A stretch of DNA of 64,000 nucleotides from CAYYNP01 sp964472545 (GTDB lineage: Bacteria > Planctomycetota > Planctomycetia > Pirellulales > Thermoguttaceae), in contig CAYYNP010000006.1 of NCBI GenBank assembly GCA_964472545.1, forward strand, positions 20,647 through 84,646. The letters run 5' to 3'. The position numbers were made by a program, and so were the translations under genes. A model generated the notes under the pieces. The model ran no database searches. It saw only the letters and a program-made list of their open reading frames with translations, and had not been told where the DNA came from. Below are positions 8,889-16,872 of this stretch, in pieces. The first letter of the stretch is position 1; the number at the start of each line of letters is the position of its first letter.

Positions 8889-10157
8889 ATGCACGCGGAA
8901 ATCATTGCCATCGGCGACGAAATCACCAGCGGACAGCTCCTCGATACCAACACGCAATGGCTCAGCCGGAAGCTGACGGCGATGGGCATTAGGGTGTTGT
9001 ATCACACGGCGGTGGGCGACGATCTTCAGGCGTGCGCAGACGTGTTTCGCCGCGCGATCGCCCGCGGCGACGTGGTGATCGCCACCGGCGGCTTGGGGCC
9101 CACGGCCGACGATCTGACGCGCGAGGCAATCGCCCGGGCGGTTGGCCGTCCTCTGGTACACAACGCCGAGGCCCTCGAGCACATCCTCGCTCTATTCGCC
9201 CGGCTGCGGCGGAAGATGCCCGAGCGAAACGCGTGCCAGGCGATGTTTCCCGAAGGGGCCGACGTGGTCCACAATCCTCACGGCACGGCTCCGGGAATTG
9301 ACATCGAGGTGCCGCGGGAACTGGGCACACCCTGCCGACTGATCGCCCTGCCGGGCGTGCCGGCCGAGTTGGAGGAGATGTGGGCCGACTCGGTCGCCGA
9401 TCGCCTGGCCGGCCTCGACAGTGGCCGGGTGATCCGCCATCGCAAGATCAAGTGTTTCGGCGCCGGCGAGAGCCAGATCGAGGCGATGTTGCCCGACTTG
9501 ATCCGCCGCGGACGGCAACCCACCGTGGGCATCAACGCCAGCCGGGGAACGATCATCCTGCGGATCACCGCCGAAGGGGCGACGGAGGAAGCATGCCAGG
9601 CGGCCATCGAGCCGACCATCGCCACCATCCACGACCATCTCGGCCGGCTCGTTTACGGCGAAGGCGACGACGAGTTGCAGGACGCCGTCGTGCGGTTGTT
9701 GCGAGAGCGAAACCAGACGCTAGCGACCGTCGAATGGGGGACGGCCGGAATGTTGGCCGAGTGGCTCGCCGCCGTGCCGGGCGTGGGAGACTCTTATCGG
9801 GGTGGCCTCGTCATGACCGGAGAGACGGCACCGGAGGGTGTGTTCGGCGAAGGGTGGCTGGGGCAAAGCGCAGCGGTGCCCCAGGAAGCGGAGGAGTCTG
9901 TTTGCCAAGAACGCCTCGTCCGAGCGATGGCCGACGCCTGCCGCCGGCGCTTCGATTCCGGCTACGCATTGGCCGTCGGTCGGCTTCCCGACTCCAACCC
10001 GAAACCCGGCCATCCGGGCGAAGTCTGGTTCGCGCTGGCCGGCCCCGACGGCGCGACCGCGAAGAAACACCCCTTCACCGGCCATCCGGCATTGCGGAAG
10101 ATCTTCTGTGCAAGAAGGGCGCTGAACTTCGTTCGCTTGGCGTTGCTCCCCGTTTAG
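8889..10157 (+). CDS. cinA: CinA-family protein with degenerate amidase domain
   Basis: A 422-residue protein starting at an ATG 12 bases after fdhF and preceded by GAGGAG. Residues 1-170 are the CinA/MoaB-like domain (IAIGDEITSGQLLDTN, ATGGLGPTADDLTREA), known in CinA as an ADP-ribose pyrophosphatase-type fold related to molybdopterin-binding proteins. The C-terminal region after about residue 265 aligns with the nicotinamide-nucleotide amidase domain, but the active-site motif AESCTGG reads VEWGTAG, so the nucleophilic Ser is missing. Residues GWLGQSAAVPQ are encoded by a family C repeat arm (9852-9884), and the last codons and the stop lie in family A repeat sequence. Amidase activity is doubtful; the first domain may still work. 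Confidence 0.8.
   Translation: MHAEIIAIGDEITSGQLLDTNTQWLSRKLTAMGIRVLYHTAVGDDLQACADVFRRAIARGDVVIATGGLGPTADDLTREAIARAVGRPLVHNAEALEHILALFARLRRKMPERNACQAMFPEGADVVHNPHGTAPGIDIEVPRELGTPCRLIALPGVPAELEEMWADSVADRLAGLDSGRVIRHRKIKCFGAGESQIEAMLPDLIRRGRQPTVGINASRGTIILRITAEGATEEACQAAIEPTIATIHDHLGRLVYGEGDDELQDAVVRLLRERNQTLATVEWGTAGMLAEWLAAVPGVGDSYRGGLVMTGETAPEGVFGEGWLGQSAAVPQEAEESVCQERLVRAMADACRRRFDSGYALAVGRLPDSNPKPGHPGEVWFALAGPDGATAKKHPFTGHPALRKIFCARRALNFVRLALLPV
9852..9884 (+). repeat. Family C repeat arm inside cinA
   Basis: Sequence GGGTGGCTGGGGCAAAGCGC and the following 13 bases match the arms of the inverted repeats at 22792-22884 and 36556-36651. Only one arm is present and it is read in frame, giving the peptide GWLGQSAAVPQ in the CinA-like protein. 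Confidence 0.8.
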
Positions 10158-10230
10158 CAGCCGCCGGCACGGCAGCTTCGGGACAAGCGAACTACGACGA
10201 CCAGGCCGCCGTGCCGGCGGCCGCTAAACG
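10151..10230. repeat. Inverted repeat, family A copy 2
   Basis: The left arm at 10151-10176 (CGTTTAGCAGCCGCCGGCAC...) and right arm at 10205-10230 are reverse complements at 24 of 26 positions, with a 28-base centre. The cinA stop codon TAG at 10155-10157 lies in the left arm. It sits between convergent cinA and clpX. Confidence 0.8.
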
Positions 10231-10253
10231 GCACGGGTACCAGCTAGAATGCT

Positions 10254-11540
10254 CTACGCACTCTTGTGCTTCGGCTCCGGCATCGGGAAGAGTTGCTCGC
10301 GGCCGTAGACGATGTCTTCGGTGATCAGGTACTGCGAGCCGGCTTCCTGGTCGGGCAACTCGAACATGATGTCGAGCATCACGTCTTCGATGATCGACCG
10401 CAGCGCCCGGGCGCCCATGTCCTTGTCCATCGCCCTTTGGGCGATTGCGCGGACCGCTTCGTCGGTGAATTCCAACTCGGCGTTTTCCATGCCGAACAGT
10501 GCCTGGTACTGCTTGACCAGTGCGTTCTTCGGCTCGCAGAGCACCTGGGTCAAGGCGTCGACGTCGAGTGGGCTCAGCGCCGTGAGCACGGGCAGACGGC
10601 CGACCAACTCGGGGATCAGCCCAAACTGGAGGATGTCTTCGCTGGTGGCCTGTTGCAGGAGTTCGCCCAGTTCGAGTTCGTCGTGCACGGCCTTCTCGGT
10701 GCCAAAGCCGATCGAGCGTTTTCCCAGCCGCTTGCCGATGATGTCGTCGAGCCCCACGAACGTACCGCCGCAGATGAACAGGATGTTGCTGGTGTCCATC
10801 TGGATGTACTGCTGCTCGGGATGCTTGCGGCCGCCCTGCGGCGGGACGTTGGCCACGGTGCCCTCGAGCATCTTCAACAGCGCCTGTTGCACGCCTTCGC
10901 CGGAAACGTCGCGGGTGATCGAGACGTTTTGCGAAGTCTTGCCGATCTTGTCGATTTCGTCGATGTAGAGCACGCCGCGCTGGGCCGCCTCAAGGTCGAA
11001 ATCGGCGGCGTGCAGCAGCTTCAACAGCAAGTTCTCGACGTCTTCGCCCACGTAGCCGGCTTCGGTCAGAGTGGTAGCGTCGCCGATGGCAAACGGCACG
11101 TCGAGAATCCGTGCCAGCGTTTGTGCCAGCAGCGTCTTGCCCGACCCGGTAGGGCCGACCATGAGGATGTTCGACTTGTCGATTTCGATATCGGCACCCT
11201 TGACGCCGTGCATCAGGCGCTTGTAGTGGCTGTGGACCGCCACGGCCAGCACCTTCTTGGCCTGCTTCTGGCCGATCACGTACTGGTCGAGTTGCTCGAC
11301 GAGTTGTCGCGGGGTCAGAACGCGCGTGAAGAGTTGACGGCTGGTGCCGCGGCGCCGCCGTTCCTGTTCCAGGATCGACTGGCAGAGATCGATGCACTCG
11401 CCACAGATGTATACGTCGCCGGGGCCTTCGACCAACGGACCCACGTCGCGATAGCTCTTGCGACAGAACGAACAAAAGGCGTTCTTCTTGGTGGATCCGC
11501 CGCCACGGCGTCCCGTGCTGAAGTCACGTCCAGAGGGCAT
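10254..11540 (-). CDS. clpX: ATP-dependent Clp protease ATP-binding subunit ClpX
   Basis: A 428-residue AAA+ unfoldase that feeds substrates to ClpP in the cytoplasm. Visible: N-terminal zinc-binding domain with Cys23, Cys26, Cys46 and Cys49; Walker A GPTGSGKTLLAQ; Walker B VLYIDEIDKI; pore-loop region GYVG; the ClpP-docking IGF-type loop in RSIGFG; and the C-terminal small domain. Length is typical. The ATG at 11540 is preceded by GAGGAAACC; an upstream in-frame start at 11594 lacks such a site. clpP is not adjacent. The gene ends against a family A repeat. Confidence 0.95.
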   Translation of the reverse strand: MPSGRDFSTGRRGGGSTKKNAFCSFCRKSYRDVGPLVEGPGDVYICGECIDLCQSILEQERRRRGTSRQLFTRVLTPRQLVEQLDQYVIGQKQAKKVLAVAVHSHYKRLMHGVKGADIEIDKSNILMVGPTGSGKTLLAQTLARILDVPFAIGDATTLTEAGYVGEDVENLLLKLLHAADFDLEAAQRGVLYIDEIDKIGKTSQNVSITRDVSGEGVQQALLKMLEGTVANVPPQGGRKHPEQQYIQMDTSNILFICGGTFVGLDDIIGKRLGKRSIGFGTEKAVHDELELGELLQQATSEDILQFGLIPELVGRLPVLTALSPLDVDALTQVLCEPKNALVKQYQALFGMENAELEFTDEAVRAIAQRAMDKDMGARALRSIIEDVMLDIMFELPDQEAGSQYLITEDIVYGREQLFPMPEPKHKSA

Positions 11541-11821
11541 ATGGTTTCCTCGGTTGCGGTCCGCTTGGCTCACGCCTCCCGGGCGAGAAGACAAGCGGTC
11601 GGTGTAATCCTGTATCGATGGTGTCGTTGAAGCAAGCCGGGATTACATCGTGGCGGTAACCCGGGGGCCGTCCGTGTCCACACGTGCTTCGAGCTTTCCA
11701 GCGCTCGTGCTTTACTACGGCTGGATGACGAGGTGGGTTTGTACGTCCGCCGCACGCCTAACCCGTCGGGCCGTTAGAATCACACGAACCGATGGCTCCC
11801 GAGCGGTTCGCGCCATTCATC
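11541..11821. other. Intergenic region upstream of clpX
   Basis: This 281-base gap should hold the clpX promoter on the minus strand. I found no strong promoter match, RNA gene or inverted repeat in it. Confidence 0.4.
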
Positions 11822-12133
11822 TTAACCCGTTTGGTCGTCATCCTTTAACTCCTCTTGGAGTTGCGCTGCCAGCGTTGTTCTTATAGTTCGGAATTCTTCG
11901 TCGCTAAGCTCACCCCGCGAATGCAATTCGCGGAAATTTGACAGCAATTCGCCGCTGGTGTGTTCCTGTTGTGCCGACTTGGCGCGAATTCTGCCGATCG
12001 CGTAAATCGCTAAGGCGACCAAGGAGACGAGAGCTGCCAACCAAAGCAATAGCGATACCAGCTTCTGCGGCTCTGCTTCCAGCAAGCGGTCCATGAAGCT
12101 GCCAACGATCGGATTCGAGTCGTTCTTATCCAA
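11822..12133 (-). CDS. Small membrane protein with SHOCT-like C-terminus
   Basis: A 103-residue protein with one transmembrane helix (about residues 25-47, VSLLLWLAALVSLVALAIYA) and a C-terminal short helical motif, LHSRGELSDEEFRTIRTTL, that resembles the SHOCT domain found at the ends of many small membrane proteins. The start is unsure: TTG at 12133 is the first possible codon after an upstream stop, ATG at 12094 is the alternative, and neither has a good ribosome-binding site. Function unknown. Confidence 0.6.
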   Translation of the reverse strand: MDKNDSNPIVGSFMDRLLEAEPQKLVSLLLWLAALVSLVALAIYAIGRIRAKSAQQEHTSGELLSNFRELHSRGELSDEEFRTIRTTLAAQLQEELKDDDQTG

Positions 12134-12385
12134 GAGACAAGTAAGGGATGGTTGCCTTTATTATGCACACAGGTGGGACCCGCGTCCAGCAGAAAATGGT
12201 TGTATTCCTCAAGATCGTCGTAACGCGCGGGACCCTCTCTGGTTGCGCATCCCGTACCACCGTATGCCGCCGCGTTGACAGACGCCGTCCACAGGCATAG
12301 GCTGTGGCAAGCTGGGCAACAACTTCTCACCTATCGGGTGGTGATTATCGGCCCGAATTATTGTGTTTCTGGAGGTGGATCGGCA

Positions 12386-13039
12386 ATGGCAAAAGACCAG
12401 ATTCTCAAGCGGATTGTGGATTGCGGTGTCGTGGCGGTACTACGTGCCCCCAGTGGCGATATGCTGTGTGATGTGGCCGAAGCCCTGCTGTCTGGGGGGG
12501 TTGAGGCAATCGAGGTGACGTTCACCGTTCCCGGCGCCCATCGCGTGTTGGAACAGGTGGCCGATCGGCTGGGCGACAAGATCCTACTCGGGGCAGGCAC
12601 CGTGCTCGATCCCGAGACAGCTCGGACCGCGCTGTTGGCGGGTGCGGACTTCGTCGTTGGGCCCACGGTCAATTTCGACGTGATCCGCCTCTGCCAACGC
12701 TACGACAAGCCCGTCATGCCGGGGGCCCTCACGCCGACCGAGGTTCTGGCTGCATGGGAGGCCGGTGCCGACATCGTCAAGGTCTTCCCGTCCGATTTGA
12801 CGGGGCCGAGGTATCTCAAGGCCCTGCACGGCCCGCTGCCGCAGGTTCGCGTGATGCCCACGGGTGGCGTGAATCTCAAGACGGCGGCCGATTTCCTGCA
12901 AGCGGGCGCCTGTGCGCTGGGGATCGGCGGCTCGCTGGTCGAATCGAAGGCCGTGGCCGCCGGCGATATGGCACGCATCGAGTCGCTGGCCGCACAATAC
13001 GTCGAGATTGTCCGCAACACGCGGGAGGAGCTGGGCTAG
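12386..13039 (+). CDS. eda: 2-keto-3-deoxy-6-phosphogluconate aldolase (KDPG/KHG aldolase)
   Basis: A 217-residue class I aldolase that splits KDPG into pyruvate and glyceraldehyde 3-phosphate in the Entner-Doudoroff and sugar-acid routes. The Schiff-base Lys132 is in DIVKVFPS, Glu43 in AIEVTF is the general base, and GAGTV, KPVMPGALTPTE and MPTGGV line the active site. The ATG at 12386 follows a strong GGAGGTGGA at 12371-12379. A sugar-acid kinase of the same route is at 53039-54127. The 252-base gap upstream shows no other gene. Confidence 0.92.
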   Translation: MAKDQILKRIVDCGVVAVLRAPSGDMLCDVAEALLSGGVEAIEVTFTVPGAHRVLEQVADRLGDKILLGAGTVLDPETARTALLAGADFVVGPTVNFDVIRLCQRYDKPVMPGALTPTEVLAAWEAGADIVKVFPSDLTGPRYLKALHGPLPQVRVMPTGGVNLKTAADFLQAGACALGIGGSLVESKAVAAGDMARIESLAAQYVEIVRNTREELG

Positions 13040-13210
13040 CGTCCTATCCTTCGTATCCCGCCTATTCTTGACAACCGCTACTTCCTATTCAAGTCGTACG
13101 ACCGTCAGGCCGATACCGACTTGCGCGCGCCCTCGCGTCGAGGTTGGCTCGGCGACGTTGCGCGCCGTGGTTTTCCAGCGGATCATCTCCTTTCGCGAAG
13201 GACTCCCGCA

Positions 13211-14887
13211 ATGACTCTTGCCACCATGGCCCAGTTGCTCACGCTAACGACGGCCCTCTCCTATCCGCCCGCCGGTTCCGCCACTGACGTCGCGCAGTTG
13301 CCTCAGCCGATTGCCACCCGGCAGAACGTCTTCTTCATCCCATTTCAGGTCGGTCCCCCTCAGCACGCCGGCCAGCAGCCGTTGGAGGTGCAGTTGTGGT
13401 GCTCGCGGGACCACGGGGCAACCTGGAAGGCGTACCACAGTGTGCTGCCTTCGGCGCGGGAGTTCACGTTTCAGGCACCCGAAGACGGGGAGTATTGGTT
13501 CGCCGCCTGCACGATGGACCGGTCGCGCCGGCTTCAGCCGCAGCAGATCGCTGCACCGGAGATGCGCGTGGTGGTCGACACCCAAGTGCCGCAACTGCAA
13601 CTGTGGTCCGCACGCGGTGAGAAAGGCGAGATTACCGTCTGGTGGCAGATCGACGAGCCGAACCTCAAGGCGGGGCCGCTGAAACTCGAATACCGCGGCA
13701 CCAACAGTGTCCGGTGGCAGCCGGTGGCGATCAACCTCCGCAACGTGCAGACCACCGGATCGATGCAGCGCGGCCACGTGATGTGGCGGCCGCGGGTGGG
13801 GCCCGAGGCGATCCAGGTCCGGGCCGAGATATCCGACATCGCCGACAATCGGGCCGTGGCGCATCAGCAGGTGGGTTCCCAGCAGATCGCCTCGTCCGGG
13901 CCGTCGCAGGCTCCGGTCGAGACGAACACCGCGTGGCGGCGGGGCGGTGGCCAAGCGCCCGCGCCGACAGCCGATCCGAGAACGCCCCAAACGCAGCAGG
14001 CCGATCCAATCTGGGGCTACGGCGGACCGCCGGTTGCCGTCACCCCAGTGGCGCCTGGCGGCACGCCAAATCCCAACGCACCGAACGCCGGCGGTGCCCC
14101 GCCCTGGGCCGACCCGCCCGGTGGCACCCTGGTCAGCCAAGTCAGTCCGCCGTATGGAAATCAGTTTCAGGCTCGCGATGGGGCGATGTCGACCACCGCC
14201 GGCGGCCAGCCGGCCCAGATTCCGCAGCGAGTCGAGAACAAGCTCTATTTCTACCTGCAGTACGACGACCGGAAGATCAGTTCGCCCGGCGCACCGGCGG
14301 TTGAAGTCTGGGGGACTCGCGACGGCGGGCAAACGTGGCAGAGCTACGGATTGGACAAAGATCGCCGCAGCCCGATCATGGTGAAGGTCGACGTGGAGGG
14401 GGAATACGGCTTCCAAGTCGTTGCGTCGCCCGAATCGGCGCAGGGAAGCCAGCGGCCGCTGACCGGTCAGTTTCCCGACGTGATCGTGAAGGTCGACCTA
14501 ACGCGGCCGACCGCGCGGATCGTTGGGGCCGGCCAGGGAACGGGGGCACAGTCGGGGAGTTTGGTGATCGCATGGGAGGCCGAAGACAACATGGCGTTGG
14601 CCGCTCGGCCGATATCCCTTTTCCGCAGCGTCAGTCCGGCCGGGCCGTGGACGCCGATTGCCGAGAACATCGAAAACACGAGGAGATACGTCTGGCCGAT
14701 GCGGACGATGGTGTCTCATTCGATCTTCCTGCGTTTGGAAGTGCGCGACGAGGCGGGTAACGTCGGCTCGTTCGAGACGAACACGCCGACGACGATCGAT
14801 CGCCGCCCGCCGTCCGTCCACATGCAGAGTATCCACCCGACCGGCCAGTCCCAGCGGACTCCGCCCCGGCGGTATTCCTTCCAGTAG
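13211..14887 (+). CDS. Exported protein with duplicated Ig-like module, function unknown
   Basis: A 558-residue protein; the ATG at 13211 has AAGGA a suitable distance upstream. It begins with a weak signal-like segment. Two related modules are visible: VQLWCSRDHGATWKAYHSV near residue 62 and VEVWGTRDGGQTWQSYGLD near residue 365. Each is followed by an aromatic-rich EYWF or EYGF strand and then a second beta domain starting VDTQVPQLQL or VDLTRPTARI. A Pro/Gly/Ala-rich linker joins them. The pattern suggests internal duplication of a two-domain Ig-like unit on the cell surface. I do not recognise the family and assign no activity. Confidence 0.7.
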   Translation: MTLATMAQLLTLTTALSYPPAGSATDVAQLPQPIATRQNVFFIPFQVGPPQHAGQQPLEVQLWCSRDHGATWKAYHSVLPSAREFTFQAPEDGEYWFAACTMDRSRRLQPQQIAAPEMRVVVDTQVPQLQLWSARGEKGEITVWWQIDEPNLKAGPLKLEYRGTNSVRWQPVAINLRNVQTTGSMQRGHVMWRPRVGPEAIQVRAEISDIADNRAVAHQQVGSQQIASSGPSQAPVETNTAWRRGGGQAPAPTADPRTPQTQQADPIWGYGGPPVAVTPVAPGGTPNPNAPNAGGAPPWADPPGGTLVSQVSPPYGNQFQARDGAMSTTAGGQPAQIPQRVENKLYFYLQYDDRKISSPGAPAVEVWGTRDGGQTWQSYGLDKDRRSPIMVKVDVEGEYGFQVVASPESAQGSQRPLTGQFPDVIVKVDLTRPTARIVGAGQGTGAQSGSLVIAWEAEDNMALAARPISLFRSVSPAGPWTPIAENIENTRRYVWPMRTMVSHSIFLRLEVRDEAGNVGSFETNTPTTIDRRPPSVHMQSIHPTGQSQRTPPRRYSFQ

Positions 14888-15186
14888 TCCTCCCAGCCGG
14901 CGGCGTCTCGAACTCACGCTTCGTGAATCTCGACGCACATTCGATAACGGGATAGCCTCTACTTCCCCTCCCCCAACGCACTCCCATGCATCCGCCGCTC
15001 TCGGCAAATCGGCCCGGTCGACGCATCATCCGGTTTAGGCAAAGTGTAGCGGCCGACACAGTCTGAGTGGATGTGACGGTTTTGCGCCGTCGATTTCTCT
15101 ACCGAAGGCGCCTCGTTGCCGGGGCCCGACGTGTCTGCCCCGGCACTGGAAAACGCCGTGCCATTTCGCGGAGGGAGTGTCGAGCC

Positions 15187-16752
15187 ATGACAATCAGAAG
15201 TGTTCTTGTGATGTTCGTTGTTGCCTTGGTCACTACGGGATGGGCCGCGGCAGTACTTGCGGCTGAGGGCGACGCTGCTCCAGCGCCTGAGCTTGCACCG
15301 CCAACCGCCGAGCCGGACGTCGTGCTTCCGCCCGCACCACCAAACCCTCCGGCGACACCGACTCAACCACCGGCAGCTACCGAACCGCCGGCACCCACTC
15401 CACCGCCGTGCCCGCCGTGCCCGCCGGCACCGAAACCGGCGCCCAACCCGTACAAGGGCGTCTTCTACGACAACGACTTCACATACCTGGAGGGGTCGGA
15501 CGGCTGTCCGGAGTATCTCTCCGACGTGCTGAAACGCCGCTCGGTGGGGAACTGCCTGACGGTCGACGCCGGCGGCGAGTATCGCCTGCGGCACGAGAAT
15601 CAACACATCCTCAGCCGTACCAACGACGTCCTGCTGCATCGCACGCGGCTGTACACGAATCTGGAGTACGGCAGTTGGTTTCGAGCATACGCCGAGGGTA
15701 TCGACGCCACGACCGATCTCGACGACGTTGCCCCGCGGGCGATCGACGTCAATCGCTTCGACGCGTTGAATCTCTTCGGCGAGGCCAAGCTCTTCGACAG
15801 AGGTGGCGGGGACGTCTATTTCCGCGCCGGACGTCAAGAGTTACTCTACGGGGCTCAGCGATTCGTCTCACCGCTGGATTGGTCGAACACGAGGCGGACG
15901 TTCGACGGCTTCAAGGCCTTTTGGAAAGGCACCGACTGGGACGTCGACGTCTGGTGGACGCGGCCCGTTCCGTTCGGGCAACACACCGCCGGCGGCTGGG
16001 ACGATCACAACTTCGACCACCCCGATCAGAGCCAGGAGTTCATCGGGTTTTGGGCGACCCATAAGGCTTGCCAGAACCGCAAGCTCGATTTCTACTTCCT
16101 GCGCCTCGAAGAAAACGATCCGGGCGTGACCCTCTTCGAGTACAACACGCTCGGTGCCCGCTGCGAAGGCAGCGCCGACGTCTGGCTCTGGGAGATCGAG
16201 GCCGCCTATCAATACGGCGACCACGGCGTCGGTTCCCATTCGGCCGGGGCTTACACCGCGGGACTCGGCCGTAAGCTGGGCGGCTTGCCGATGGACCCGG
16301 TGCTCTGGTTCTACTACGACTGGGCGTCCGGCGACCGCGACCCGACCGACTCGAAGCACTCGACATTCAACCAGCTCTTCCCGCTGGGCCACAAGTACTT
16401 CGGCTTTATGGACGTTGTCGGTCGGCAGAACATTGAGGACTTCAACATCCGGCTGACCGCCACGCCGCACAAGAAGGTCAAGCTGTTGGTGTGGTGGCAC
16501 ATGTTCCACCTGCAGCAAGCCCGCGACTCGCTCTATAGCGCCGGCGGCGGCATCGTCCGCACCGACGCCGGCGGAACGGCGGGCACCGACGTCGGCCAGG
16601 AACTCGACGTCGTGCTCACCTTCCTGCTCTGCCCGCGCAGCAACATCGCGATCGGATACTCCCACCTCTACAGCGGCGATTTCATCCGCGACACGCCGGG
16701 CGGCATCAGCGGCGAGGACTTCTACTACGGGCAGTACACTGTGAGGTTTTAG
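15187..16752 (+). CDS. Alginate-export-type outer membrane porin
   Basis: A 521-residue protein. Signal peptide TIRSVLVMFVVALVTTGWA ending near AVLAAEG, a Pro/Ala-rich linker (residues 35-90) with CPPCPP, then a beta-barrel-like region: GEYRLRHENQHIL, YTNLEYGSWFRAYAEGID, YFRAGRQELLYGAQRFVSPLDW and a terminal aromatic Phe (QYTVRF). These match the alginate_exp family of outer-membrane channels. The ATG at 15187 is preceded by GGAGGGAGTG at 15171. The substrate is unknown; alginate is only the family name. Expected to sit in the outer membrane with an unfolded Pro-rich periplasmic spacer. Confidence 0.8.
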   Translation: MTIRSVLVMFVVALVTTGWAAAVLAAEGDAAPAPELAPPTAEPDVVLPPAPPNPPATPTQPPAATEPPAPTPPPCPPCPPAPKPAPNPYKGVFYDNDFTYLEGSDGCPEYLSDVLKRRSVGNCLTVDAGGEYRLRHENQHILSRTNDVLLHRTRLYTNLEYGSWFRAYAEGIDATTDLDDVAPRAIDVNRFDALNLFGEAKLFDRGGGDVYFRAGRQELLYGAQRFVSPLDWSNTRRTFDGFKAFWKGTDWDVDVWWTRPVPFGQHTAGGWDDHNFDHPDQSQEFIGFWATHKACQNRKLDFYFLRLEENDPGVTLFEYNTLGARCEGSADVWLWEIEAAYQYGDHGVGSHSAGAYTAGLGRKLGGLPMDPVLWFYYDWASGDRDPTDSKHSTFNQLFPLGHKYFGFMDVVGRQNIEDFNIRLTATPHKKVKLLVWWHMFHLQQARDSLYSAGGGIVRTDAGGTAGTDVGQELDVVLTFLLCPRSNIAIGYSHLYSGDFIRDTPGGISGEDFYYGQYTVRF

Positions 16753-16773
16753 GAGGCCGTGAGAGAAGGCCGT

Positions 16774-16849
16774 GTGCCACTGCTTCGTAGAAGCAGTGCT
16801 TTGCTGAAAGCAACACGAGCGCCACTGCTTCTACGAGGCAGTGGCACTC
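16774..16849. repeat. Inverted repeat, family F
   Basis: The left arm (16774-16799, GTGCCACTGCTTCGTAGAAG...) is itself a hairpin, CACTGCTT-CGTAG-AAGCAGTG. The right arm at 16821-16848 is a second CACTGCTTCTACGAGGCAGTG hairpin-like unit. It lies between convergent genes and could also act as a two-way terminator. Confidence 0.7.
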
Positions 16850-16872
16850 ACGCGGTGGCTGGCTGCCGGCAC

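Noticed and set aside
10266..11630. 454-residue open frame opposite clpX
   Set aside because: It is the antisense shadow of clpX; composition is rich in Leu, Asp, Val and His with no motif.
16774..16849. tRNA-like folded RNA
   Set aside because: The two hairpins do not form a cloverleaf and there is no anticodon arm or T-loop sequence.
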